A DNA stretch of 62,742 bases from positions 1 through 62,742 of the forward strand of contig URAP01000008.1 of NCBI GenBank assembly GCA_900545935.1, in the 5' to 3' direction. Below are positions 9,124-17,469 of the stretch, piece after piece. Position numbers and translations under genes: made by a program. This DNA comes from an uncultured Eubacteriales bacterium. Lineage in GTDB: Bacteria; Bacillota; Clostridia; Oscillospirales; CAG-272. The notes under the pieces were generated by a model that did no database searches, was not told the origin of the DNA, and saw nothing but the letters and a program-made list of their open reading frames with translations. The first letter of the stretch is position 1. Each line of letters opens with the position of its first letter.

Positions 9124-9240
9124 ACAACTACCCCCTAAAAAGTTAAAGGCGTCCACCGCCCGAGGGGACACTGTCCCTGCGGGTGGTGAACGCCATTGCT
9201 CACTGCGCTAAATTATAGCACGCCGTGGCGCGCTTGTCAA
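9124..9240 (-). promoter_or_regulatory. Promoter and structured leader of the glutamate synthase operon
   Basis: On the minus strand: TTGACA (9235-9240), 17-base spacer, TATAAT (9212-9217). The leader of about 80 bases holds a long hairpin. Its outer arms GGCGTTCACC and GGTGGACGCC enclose an inner GGGAC / GTCCC hairpin, and the structure is followed by TTTAACTTTTT just before the Shine-Dalgarno site. It looks like an intrinsic terminator placed before the first gene, so attenuation is likely; the ANTAR protein is an obvious candidate antiterminator. It lacks the conserved core of the glutamine (glnA) riboswitch. Confidence 0.72.
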
Positions 9241-9385
9241 TATCTTTTACTCAAAAAACATCGTTTTTGTGATTCGTGTCAACCCGCAAAATTCATTTAG
9301 ATCCTGTTTATATAATTAAAAATGAAGTTTTTGGCAAGGTGGTGAAGCGCTGCAAAAAATAAATTGCATTTTTTTAAAAAAAGGG

Positions 9386-9520
9386 TTGACAAAACGCGAG
9401 TGTGGGATTATAATATGCACAACAAGGCAATGATGTCTTTTCCATGAGAGAAGGTATCGTTGCCTTCTTACTTTACAAGCACAAAAAAGCAAACAAATTT
9501 CAAGAAAGAGGCGAGTAAAA
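9386..9520 (+). promoter_or_regulatory. Promoter and leader of ilvE
   Basis: TTGACA (9386-9391), 17-base spacer, TATAAT (9409-9414): a perfect consensus promoter. Transcription would begin near 9421. The leader holds an imperfect hairpin with arms AAGGCAATGAT and ATCGTTGCCTT (about 9424-9464). No U-run follows it, so it is not a plain terminator; it may be regulatory or stabilise the RNA. The Shine-Dalgarno site AAAGAGGCGAG precedes the ilvE start. Confidence 0.75.
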
Positions 9521-10525
9521 ATGACAGAAGATATCAAAGGCTTTGCTTACAGAAAGACACCCTACCGTTTTGTGGCAAGATACAAGGACGGAAAGTGGCA
9601 CCGCGGCAGACTTACCCACTCCTCGAGCATTCTATTAAACGAGTGCGCATGCGTGCTGCACTATGCACAGACCTGCTTTGAGGGACTCAAGGCATACCGT
9701 CTTGACGACGGCAGCATTGTTTGCTTCCGTCCCGACCAGAACGAGAAGCGTCTCGAGCAGTCCTGCAAGAGAATGGTTATCCCGCCGCTGCCCGCCGGCA
9801 TGTTTACCGACGCGGTTAGAAAGGTCGTTAAGGCAAACGCAGACTATGTTCCGAGCTTTGAGAGCGGCGGTTCACTCTATGTTCGTCCGCTTATCTTCGG
9901 TACCGATCCGGTTCTCGGAGTAAAGCCCGCAACAGAGTTTGAATTCCGTATCTTTGTAAGCCCCGTAGGCAACTATTTTGCAGGCGGTGTTAAGCCCCTA
10001 AACCTGCGCATAAGCGACTACGACCGTGCTGCCCCTGTCGGAACCGGTCACATCAAGGCGGGTCTTAACTACGCAATGAGCCTCTATCCCATCGTTGAGG
10101 CACACGAGCAGGGCTACGACGAGAACCTCTATCTCGATCCGCTGACCAGAACCTACATCGAGGAGACCGGCGGAGCAAACATTATATTCATCTCGAAGGA
10201 CGGCTCTCTTGTAACGCCTCGCTCGAATACCATTCTCCCGTCTATCACCCGCCGCTCGATCGTTGAGATCTGCCGCGACAGACTGGGTATGAATGTAGAG
10301 GAACGCAAGATAGCGCTCGAGGAGCTTGCCGATATGAAGGAATGCGCACTCTGCGGAACCGCAGCAGTCGTATCTCCGGTAGGCACTATCACAGCATCCG
10401 ACCGCACCTACACCTTCAACAGCGTAGGAGAAGGCTCGATCATCAGCAGAATATCCGATGTGATGAGCGATATCCGCAGCGGAAAGATGGACAGCCCCGA
10501 CGGCTGGCTGATGAAGATGATATGA
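9521..10525 (+). CDS. ilvE: Branched-chain amino acid aminotransferase
   Basis: Transfers amino groups between glutamate and the keto acids of Leu, Ile and Val; PLP-dependent fold type IV, cytosolic. The 334-residue length is typical. The PLP lysine lies in GTGHIKAGLNYAMS, followed by EETGGANIIFI and the CGTAAVVSPV phosphate-binding region. It uses the glutamate that the neighbouring glutamate synthase makes. It starts a plus-strand run with glnN, nadE and asnB, divergent from the glutamate synthase operon. glnN follows after 94 bases. Confidence 0.95.
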   Translation: MTEDIKGFAYRKTPYRFVARYKDGKWHRGRLTHSSSILLNECACVLHYAQTCFEGLKAYRLDDGSIVCFRPDQNEKRLEQSCKRMVIPPLPAGMFTDAVRKVVKANADYVPSFESGGSLYVRPLIFGTDPVLGVKPATEFEFRIFVSPVGNYFAGGVKPLNLRISDYDRAAPVGTGHIKAGLNYAMSLYPIVEAHEQGYDENLYLDPLTRTYIEETGGANIIFISKDGSLVTPRSNTILPSITRRSIVEICRDRLGMNVEERKIALEELADMKECALCGTAAVVSPVGTITASDRTYTFNSVGEGSIISRISDVMSDIRSGKMDSPDGWLMKMI

Positions 10526-10619
10526 TGCTCCGTGCGCTCCGGCGCTGCGGTGTATCTTCATAATTTAATATAGGTCGGGCGGCGATGCCGCTATGACCTG
10601 CACCAAGGAGGAAGGAACA

Positions 10620-12716
10620 ATGGAAAAGGTAAACGAATATTTCGGCTCGATGGTTTTCGACGACAGAGTAATGAAGGCAATGCTGCCTTCTGATGTCTAC
10701 AATTCGCTGAAAAAGACGATCGACGATGGCGCCAAGCTTGAAACCGACGTTGCAAACGCAGTTGCGGAGGCTATGAAGGACTGGGCGATCGAAAAGGGCG
10801 CAACGCACTTTACCCATTGGTTCCAGCCTCTGACCGGAATCACGGCAGAAAAACACGACAGCTTTATCACCCCGTCTCCCGACGGCGGCATAATCATGGA
10901 GTTTTCGGGTAAAGAGCTCATCAAGGGCGAGCCGGACGCTTCGTCCTTCCCCTCCGGCGGTCTGCGTGCGACCTTTGAGGCGCGCGGCTACACCGCATGG
11001 GACCCGACCTCCTATGCATTCGTAAAGGATAAGACGCTCTGCATTCCGACTGCATTCTGCTCTTACAGCGGCGAGGCGCTCGATAAAAAGACTCCTCTTC
11101 TTCGCTCCATGCAAGCGCTGAACAAGCAGGCTATGCGTATACTCAAGCTGTTCGGCAACACCGACGCGACCTGTGTTCGCACCTCGGTAGGACCCGAGCA
11201 GGAATACTTCCTTGTAGATAAGGAAATGTACGAGAAGCGTCCCGACCTCGAGTTCTGCGGCAGAACGCTTTTCGGTGCAAAGCCGCCTAAGGGTCAGGAG
11301 CTTGACGACCATTATTTCGGCGCTATCAAGCCGAGAGTTGCCGAATACATGGCTGATCTTAACAAGGAGCTCTGGAAGCTCGGAATTCTCGCAAAGACCG
11401 AGCACAACGAGGTCGCACCCGCACAGCATGAGCTTGCGCCTATCTATTCCACTACAAACATTGCAACCGACCACAACCAGCTGACAATGGAGATAATGCA
11501 GAAGGTCGCGTCCCGTCACGGGCTCGTCTGCCTGCTGCACGAGAAGCCCTTTGCGGGCGTAAACGGCAGCGGTAAGCACAACAACTGGTCGATAGCTACG
11601 AACACCGGAGTTAACCTGCTTACCCCCGGCGATACCCCGCATGACAATGCACAGTTCCTCGTATTCCTCTGCGCAGTAATTCAGGCAGTAGACGACTACC
11701 AGGGTCTGCTCCGTCTCGCGGTCGCTACCGCGGGCAATGACCACCGTCTCGGCGCTAACGAGGCGCCTCCCGCAGTAGTTTCGATGTTCCTCGGCGACGA
11801 GCTGACTGCCGTTCTCGAGGCGCTCGAGGAGGACAAGCCTTACGAGGGCGCGGAAAAGACGGTAATGAAGCTCGGAGTAAAGGTGCTGCCTAAATTCCCG
11901 CGCGACACCACCGACCGTAACCGTACCTCTCCCTTTGCATTCACGGGCAACAAGTTCGAGTTTCGTATGCTCGGCTCCTCGAACAGCATCGCATGCACCA
12001 ACATCATGCTCAATACCGCAGTCGCAGAGTCGCTGCGCCAGTATGCAGATGCGCTTGAGGGCGCAGAGGACTTCAACACCGCGCTGCATGACCTTATCCG
12101 CCGTGTTATTCGCGAGCACAAGCGCATCATCTTCAACGGAAACGGCTACGACGAGAGCTGGATAAAGGAGGCGACAGAGGTTCGCGGTCTGCTCAACCTC
12201 CGCACCACTCCCGATGTTCTCCCCGTTATTCTCGAAAAGAAGAACACCGACCTGCTCGTCTCACACAAGGTAATGAGTGAATCCGAGATCCGCTCGCGCT
12301 ACGAGATAACCCTCGAGAACTACTGCAAGACGGTAACTATCGAGGCAATGACCATGATAGATATGACGAGAAAGCTCATCCTGCCCGCTATCGAGGCATA
12401 TTCCGCATCGGTAGCCGAGTCGCTCGGAGCAAAGCTCGTCGTTGTTCCCGAACTGTCCGGCAAGTACGAGAAGGAAAAGCTGAAAACACTCTCCTCACTC
12501 GAGGATTCCATCGACGCTTCCGTTTCCGCACTCGAGTCCTCGCTCATCCGTCTGCGCGCAATAGACGATGTCACCGATTCCGCATTCGTTATCCGCGATG
12601 TTATCCTGCAGAAGATGGCAGAGCTGAGAGTCGCATGCGATGAGGCTGAGACACTGACGGCTAAGAAATATTGGCCCTTCCCCACCTACGGAGATCTGCT
12701 CTTCGGAGTCAGATAA
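10620..12716 (+). CDS. glnN: Glutamine synthetase type III
   Basis: 698 residues, the size typical of the GSIII family and far longer than GSI. Motifs seen: FTHWFQPLTG, ITPSPDGGIIMEFSGKELIKGEPDASSFPSGG, SVGPEQEYFLVD (metal-binding Glu), TEHNEVAPAQHE, KHNNWSIATN and GSSNS. It makes glutamine from glutamate, ammonia and ATP. The start at 10620 follows AAGGAGGAAGG; an upstream in-frame ATG at 10593 would begin before this ribosome site and is rejected. A hairpin (GGTC ... CGGC/GCCG ... GACC, about 10573-10599) lies just before the ribosome site. Two glutamine synthetases of different types in one nitrogen cluster suggest different regulation or conditions of use. Confidence 0.95.
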   Translation: MEKVNEYFGSMVFDDRVMKAMLPSDVYNSLKKTIDDGAKLETDVANAVAEAMKDWAIEKGATHFTHWFQPLTGITAEKHDSFITPSPDGGIIMEFSGKELIKGEPDASSFPSGGLRATFEARGYTAWDPTSYAFVKDKTLCIPTAFCSYSGEALDKKTPLLRSMQALNKQAMRILKLFGNTDATCVRTSVGPEQEYFLVDKEMYEKRPDLEFCGRTLFGAKPPKGQELDDHYFGAIKPRVAEYMADLNKELWKLGILAKTEHNEVAPAQHELAPIYSTTNIATDHNQLTMEIMQKVASRHGLVCLLHEKPFAGVNGSGKHNNWSIATNTGVNLLTPGDTPHDNAQFLVFLCAVIQAVDDYQGLLRLAVATAGNDHRLGANEAPPAVVSMFLGDELTAVLEALEEDKPYEGAEKTVMKLGVKVLPKFPRDTTDRNRTSPFAFTGNKFEFRMLGSSNSIACTNIMLNTAVAESLRQYADALEGAEDFNTALHDLIRRVIREHKRIIFNGNGYDESWIKEATEVRGLLNLRTTPDVLPVILEKKNTDLLVSHKVMSESEIRSRYEITLENYCKTVTIEAMTMIDMTRKLILPAIEAYSASVAESLGAKLVVVPELSGKYEKEKLKTLSSLEDSIDASVSALESSLIRLRAIDDVTDSAFVIRDVILQKMAELRVACDEAETLTAKKYWPFPTYGDLLFGVR

Positions 12717-12799
12717 GCCGGGTAAAAGCAAACGCGTATTTCCGCGTCCGCATGTCGGGCGCGGGGATATGCCGGATTTCGGTATAGGAGGAAATGATC

Positions 12800-13525
12800 A
12801 TGCGTGATTATAAAAAAGAGCTTGAAGATCGCGTTGAATTCATACGCGGCGTGCTGCGTGATTCGGGCGCGAGCGGCATCGTTTACGGAAACAGCGGCGG
12901 CAAGGACAGCGCACTCGTCGGCGCACTGTGCAAGGCGGCGTGCGACAATACCGTCGGAATTATAATGCCCTGCGCATCAAAGCGCAATTTCGGTCTCGAC
13001 CGCGACGACGGTCTGACCGTCGCGACACACTTCGGCATCGAAACGCGCGAGATAGACCTTTCGCCGGTCAAGGAGGCAATGACTGCGGCGCTCTCCGGAG
13101 TTACCGAGCTGTCCGATATGGGAAGCGCGAACATAAATCCCCGCCTGCGTATGACGACGCTGTACGCCGTTGCGGCAAGCGAAAACCGTCTTGTCGCCGG
13201 TACGGGCAACCGCAGCGAGGCTTATCTCGGCTACTTTACGAAGTGGGGCGACGGTGCGTATGACTTCAACCCCATTGCCGATCTTACCGTCACAGAGATC
13301 TATGCGTTCCTGCGTTATCTCGGCTGTCCGGAGTGCGTTATTACCAAGGCGCCCTCGGCAGGACTTTTCGACGGACAGACAGACGAAACGGAGACGGGTA
13401 TCAGCTATGCGGCGCTCGACCGCTATCTGCTTACCGGCGTAGCCTCGGATGAGGTTATAGCCACAATAGAGCGTATGCACGGTGCGAGCGAGCACAAACG
13501 CCGCTCTGTCCCCACATACCGCTGA
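12800..13525 (+). CDS. nadE: NAD synthetase, ammonia-dependent form
   Basis: 241 residues. It adenylates nicotinate-adenine dinucleotide and amidates it to NAD+. The N-type ATP pyrophosphatase P-loop is YGNSGGKDSALV, followed by AGTGNRSEAYLGYFTKWGDGA and PSAGLFDGQTDE, all classic NadE motifs. There is no glutaminase domain, so it should use free ammonia, which fits its place next to glutamine-metabolism genes. Two ATGs are close together (12794 and 12800). The second is chosen because it is 8 bases from AGGAGG, whereas the first is only 2 bases away. Confidence 0.93.
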   Translation: MRDYKKELEDRVEFIRGVLRDSGASGIVYGNSGGKDSALVGALCKAACDNTVGIIMPCASKRNFGLDRDDGLTVATHFGIETREIDLSPVKEAMTAALSGVTELSDMGSANINPRLRMTTLYAVAASENRLVAGTGNRSEAYLGYFTKWGDGAYDFNPIADLTVTEIYAFLRYLGCPECVITKAPSAGLFDGQTDETETGISYAALDRYLLTGVASDEVIATIERMHGASEHKRRSVPTYR

Positions 13526-13639
13526 TCCTTGCCCGATCGCCTTTTGTGTACAGTCTCGGAACGGCGAGGCAATTCGGCGGATCGGTAAAATGCCGCTTAA
13601 TGCCGGCATGCATTGATAAAAAGAATATCAAAAGCGCCT

Positions 13640-13915
13640 GAGCGCGGAGAAGTAACACATATGCTTACCCACAGCGAGCATGGGACGGTGAGAGCCATGC
13701 GGCGGAGGATGTGCGAATAACACCGCGCAAGCTGCAATCCGAAAAGCATCATAGTATTCACGCATCTGTAAAACGGCTGCGCGAGTACAGAGCCGAGTAG
13801 GTGCGTCGGGAACCGCCCGTTACAGCGGCAGCCTATAAGGCATGAAGCCGCAGTAGGTGAGAGAAAGAAGATAGGTGGCACCGCGAGGTACAGCACTTGC
13901 CCTATCGAATGCTGA
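13640..13915 (+). promoter_or_regulatory. T-box riboswitch, probably tRNA-Asn
   Basis: The conserved T-box sequence AGGTGGCACCGCG is at 13873-13885. Upstream, stem I shows the usual AGAAGTAA start, a GAGC / GGTGAGAGCC region and the GAATAACACC loop in which AAC (13719-13721) is a fitting asparagine specifier. An alternative helix (ATAGGTGGCA with TGCCCTAT, about 13871-13905) competes with the antiterminator. No U-run follows it, so the output could be translational or the terminator could be weak. It precedes asnB, which fits sensing of uncharged tRNA-Asn. Confidence 0.85.
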
Positions 13916-13941
13916 ATTATTGTACATGATGAGGTACTGAT

Positions 13942-15519
13942 ATGTGTTCGATAATGGGCTACTGTGCAGGCGGCGTCGCCTTTTCCGATTTTAAGGCGGG
14001 CTTTGACGAAACGATATCGCGCGGTCCGGACGACTCGCGCATAATAGACACCGGAGACGGTCTGCTCGGCTTTCACCGTCTCGCGATAATGGGTCTTGAT
14101 TCTACGGGAATGCAGCCGTTCGAGCTTGACGGCAGCTACTGCGTCTGCAACGGCGAGATATACGGCTTTGAGCGCATGCGCGAGCAGCTGAGCAAAAAAT
14201 ATACATTTGTCAGCGGCTCGGACTGCGAAATACTGCTTCCGATGTATCGCGAGTACGGCACGGATATGTTCGCTAAGCTCGACGCGGAATTTGCGCTTAT
14301 AATCTACGATGCGGAGCATGACGAATACATCGCGGCTCGCGACCCCATCGGCATCCGCCCTCTCTACTACGGCTATTCAGCCTCCGGTGCGCCCGTATTC
14401 GCGAGCGAGCCTAAGAACCTCGTCAGTCTATGCGAGCGCATCATGCCATTCCCGCCCGGTCACTACTGGAAGGACGGCGAGTTCCGGTGCTATGCGGACA
14501 TGAGCCATGTCAAGCACTTCTGCACGGACGACCTGGACGAGATATGCGTCAACATTCACAACAAGCTCGTCGCGGGAGTTGAAAAGCGCCTCGTCGCGGA
14601 CGCAAAGGTCGGCTTTCTCCTCTCCGGCGGACTCGATTCATCGCTCGTCTGCTCTATCGCCGCCAAGCGCTCTGAGAAGCCCATACGCACCTTTGCGATC
14701 GGTATGGACATCGACGCTATCGACCTCGGCTATGCCCGTCAGGTTGCGGAATATATCGGTTCCGAGCACACAGAGGTCATTATGACACGTCAGCAGGTAC
14801 TCGATTCGCTCGAGACGGTCATCCGCATCCTCGGCACATATGATATAACCACCATTCGCGCAAGCATGGGTATGTATCTGCTCTGCCGCTGGATACACGA
14901 GAACACCGACATACGCGTGCTGCTCACCGGCGAGATCTCGGACGAGCTGTTCGGCTATAAGTATACCGACTTTGCCCCGTCCGCCGAGGAATTTCAGCGC
15001 GAGTCCGAAAAGCGCATACGCGAACTGCATATGTACGACGTTCTCCGCGCAGACCGCTGCATCTCCTCCTGCTCGCTCGAAGCGCGCGTGCCGTTCGGCG
15101 ACCTTGACTTTGTACGCTACGTGATGTCTATCGACCCGCAGAAGAAGCTCAACACCTACGGCAAGGGCAAGTATCTGCTCCGCCGCGCTTTCGTCGGCGA
15201 CTATCTGCCCGAGAGCATCCTCATGCGCGAAAAGGCGGCATTCTCCGACGCCGTCGGTCATTCTATGGTCGACGACCTCAAGGAGTATGCAGAGGAAAAA
15301 TACACCGATGAGGAATTTGAGCACAGACGCAAAAGGTATACCCACGCGCAGCCGTTCACCAAGGAATCCCTGCTCTACCGCGAGATATTTGAAAAGTACT
15401 ACCCCGGTCAGAGCGAGATGGTCGTTGACTTTTGGATGCCGAACCGCAGCTGGGAGGGCTGCGACGTAAACGACCCCTCCGCCCGCGTGCTCTCGAACTA
15501 CGGCGACAGCGGAAAATAA
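13942..15519 (+). CDS. asnB: Asparagine synthase (glutamine-hydrolysing)
   Basis: 525 residues. It makes asparagine from aspartate, glutamine and ATP; cytosolic. The N-terminal Ntn amidotransferase domain begins MCSIMGY, so Cys2 becomes the nucleophile after Met removal; RGPDDS, FHRLAIMG and CNGEIYG follow. The synthetase domain has the P-loop LLSGGLDSSLV and LTGEISDELFGY. It lies under an asparagine-type T-box. Its start follows GATGAGGT. Confidence 0.96.
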   Translation: MCSIMGYCAGGVAFSDFKAGFDETISRGPDDSRIIDTGDGLLGFHRLAIMGLDSTGMQPFELDGSYCVCNGEIYGFERMREQLSKKYTFVSGSDCEILLPMYREYGTDMFAKLDAEFALIIYDAEHDEYIAARDPIGIRPLYYGYSASGAPVFASEPKNLVSLCERIMPFPPGHYWKDGEFRCYADMSHVKHFCTDDLDEICVNIHNKLVAGVEKRLVADAKVGFLLSGGLDSSLVCSIAAKRSEKPIRTFAIGMDIDAIDLGYARQVAEYIGSEHTEVIMTRQQVLDSLETVIRILGTYDITTIRASMGMYLLCRWIHENTDIRVLLTGEISDELFGYKYTDFAPSAEEFQRESEKRIRELHMYDVLRADRCISSCSLEARVPFGDLDFVRYVMSIDPQKKLNTYGKGKYLLRRAFVGDYLPESILMREKAAFSDAVGHSMVDDLKEYAEEKYTDEEFEHRRKRYTHAQPFTKESLLYREIFEKYYPGQSEMVVDFWMPNRSWEGCDVNDPSARVLSNYGDSGK

Positions 15520-15611
15520 TCCGCTGCGCTCTAAACGCTGCAATGGCTAAGTAAAGCCCGCTGCGCTGCGGTACGCACGATATAATCGGCAACCTCTCAT
15601 AATTCAGAAAA

Positions 15612-15661
15612 AGCAATACCCGGACCGCTGCGATATACGAGCGATCCGGGTATTGTTTTTC
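15612..15661. terminator. Bidirectional terminator between asnB and the serine hydrolase gene
   Basis: The inverted repeat ATACCCGGACCGCT / AGCGATCCGGGTAT is followed by TTTTT on the plus strand and preceded by an A-rich stretch. It lies between the two convergent genes and can serve both. Confidence 0.85.
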
Positions 15662-15676
15662 ATTTCTCAGCGACAG

Positions 15677-16540
15677 TCACAGTCCGCGAACAAGCGCCTG
15701 AAGCCGCTCGGAGTAACCGTCGGTGTCATAGCCGAGCCAAGCTACGCTCAGTCTGCGCTCGGTATTTATCATGATTATCTGTCCGTACATTCCGCCCTTT
15801 GCGTAAACATTCGGCGCGACCGACTCAAGCTCATAGCCACGCTCAAGCACGGTGCGGCACCACTCTGACGAAAGATACCTCTCGCCGCCGTAAACTCCTC
15901 CGTCTATATACAGCTGACCGAGCTTTGCAATGTCCGCGCTGCGGATGAAAAGTCCCGTAGCGCCCATCGCGAAGCCGAGCGGGCAGCACGACCACGCCGT
16001 CTCCTCAAAGTGCATCGGAGTAAACAGCCGCTCGCGCAGCAGCTCGGTAAGCGAGATTCCGGTCTTCACCGTGATTATACGCGAGAGCAGATAGTATGCC
16101 GCGTCACTGTAAACATATTTGCTTCCTACCTCGAGCGGCAGGTGGGCGGAGAGCACTATACGCAGAAAGTCGTCGCGCGTGCCGTACAGCCGCTCGTATT
16201 CCTCAATGTTCTCAACATCGATATCGAGAAAGCCGTGATCAATGCCCCATCTGTGACGGATAACGTCATCCACGGTCACGCTCTCCCACCGCTCATCCAT
16301 GCCGTCGGGCAGCAAGTCGCGCAGGATATCTACCACACGCTCCTCCGTCGACAGCATACCGTCGTCGCAGAGCAGTCCGAGCGCCGTAACGGTAAACACC
16401 TTAGACACGGAATAGCAGTCGAGCGTTTTGCTCGCGGGGCAGACCGAAAGCGTCGATGTCTCGCCATTCTCGACGACCGTTATCCACGACAGCACCTGCT
16501 CCTTAGCAGCTGCCTCGAAAATAATATCCTTATATCCCAT
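15677..16540 (-). CDS. Serine hydrolase of the beta-lactamase / penicillin-binding fold
   Basis: 287 residues with the class C beta-lactamase-like fold. The SxxK motif is seen in YSVSKVFT (about residue 44) and a Tyr-containing second motif in KYVYSDAAYYLLS. HRWGIDHGFL and GATGLFIRSADIAKLGQL are family hallmarks. There is no signal peptide or membrane segment, so it appears cytosolic, which is unusual for a true beta-lactamase. An esterase or peptidase role is more likely, but the substrate cannot be told. It is a lone gene with a terminator at its 3' end. Confidence 0.8.
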   Translation of the reverse strand: MGYKDIIFEAAAKEQVLSWITVVENGETSTLSVCPASKTLDCYSVSKVFTVTALGLLCDDGMLSTEERVVDILRDLLPDGMDERWESVTVDDVIRHRWGIDHGFLDIDVENIEEYERLYGTRDDFLRIVLSAHLPLEVGSKYVYSDAAYYLLSRIITVKTGISLTELLRERLFTPMHFEETAWSCCPLGFAMGATGLFIRSADIAKLGQLYIDGGVYGGERYLSSEWCRTVLERGYELESVAPNVYAKGGMYGQIIMINTERRLSVAWLGYDTDGYSERLQALVRGL

Positions 16541-16671
16541 GCAAAGCTCCTATTAATCAGTATAAAAACACATTTGCCCGGCTTATATGCCCGTGCACCG
16601 TAATTCAGCGGCAGGCACCGACCGCTTCTTAAAGCATCAGGCGGCTCCGGCGCAGCCAAGCTTTTGATTAT

Positions 16672-17319
16672 TCAGATGCGAAAGCACTTTTGCAGTGCGC
16701 GCAGCTCGCCCATGACAAGCAGCGTGCATTCATCGTCGAGAGTCATGTCCGGCGATACCGAAAACTCGGTTTTTCCCCCGCGTCGCAAGGCTATGATGTT
16801 TATATCGAATTTGCGTCTGATATCGAGCTCGCCTACGCTCTTACCGATCCATGCGGGAGGAACATCGACCTCGAAGATGCCGTGGCTGTCGTCGACCTCG
16901 ATATAATCGAGAATATGATCTGCAGTGTAACGGATGGCGGTCCATTTAGCAACCTGCTTTTCGGGATAAACAACCTCGTCGGCGCCGTTTCTGAGCAGAA
17001 ATTTTGCCTGAACATCACGCTCGGCACGCGCGACGACCTTTTTTGCGCCAAGCTCACCCAGCAACGACGCAGTTTCAAGCGAATTCTGAAAGTTTCCGCC
17101 TATCGTCACTATGCAGACATCGTAATTATCCACACCGAGTGAACGAAGAAAATCGGCATCGGTGCTGTCTCCTATCTGTGCGTTTGTTACAAACGGAAGC
17201 ACCTTGTTTACCCTGTCCTCATCCGTATCAACCGCCATCACCTGATGACCGAGGTCATACAGATGTGCGGCAACATGCATTCCGAAGCGTCCGAGCCCTA
17301 TAAGCAGTACATTTTTCAC
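16672..17319 (-). CDS. trkA: Potassium uptake regulatory subunit (RCK/KTN)
   Basis: 215 residues: one RCK unit. The N-terminal Rossmann nucleotide-binding domain has GLGRFGMHVAAHL and a VDTDEDRV acidic strand end. A C-terminal RCK_C domain (about 135-215) follows. It is a cytosolic ring-forming gate that binds NAD(H) or adenine nucleotides and pairs with the TrkH/KtrB channel encoded just upstream on the same strand (150-base gap). The single-unit length is KtrA-like rather than the doubled TrkA of proteobacteria. Confidence 0.92.
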   Translation of the reverse strand: MKNVLLIGLGRFGMHVAAHLYDLGHQVMAVDTDEDRVNKVLPFVTNAQIGDSTDADFLRSLGVDNYDVCIVTIGGNFQNSLETASLLGELGAKKVVARAERDVQAKFLLRNGADEVVYPEKQVAKWTAIRYTADHILDYIEVDDSHGIFEVDVPPAWIGKSVGELDIRRKFDINIIALRRGGKTEFSVSPDMTLDDECTLLVMGELRALQKCFRI

Positions 17320-17469
17320 GGTTTTATCTCCAATCAGTTATCAGTTTTATTTTTTTGAGCTATCCGTCAATGCCGCAGCATCACCATTCCGAGCGGTATG
17401 CCGTTCTTTCGGCAAAGCGTACGCCATCAAGCGCCGGCATATGCGAAAATCCTACGGCGGCGGGCTCAA

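Noticed and set aside
9124..9205. Glutamine (glnA-type) riboswitch before the glutamate synthase operon
   Set aside because: The conserved core bases of that class are missing; only a nested hairpin is visible.
10443..12119. Open minus-strand frame of about 550 codons opposite glnN
   Set aside because: Antisense to a clear, well-conserved gene, no ribosome site or domain.
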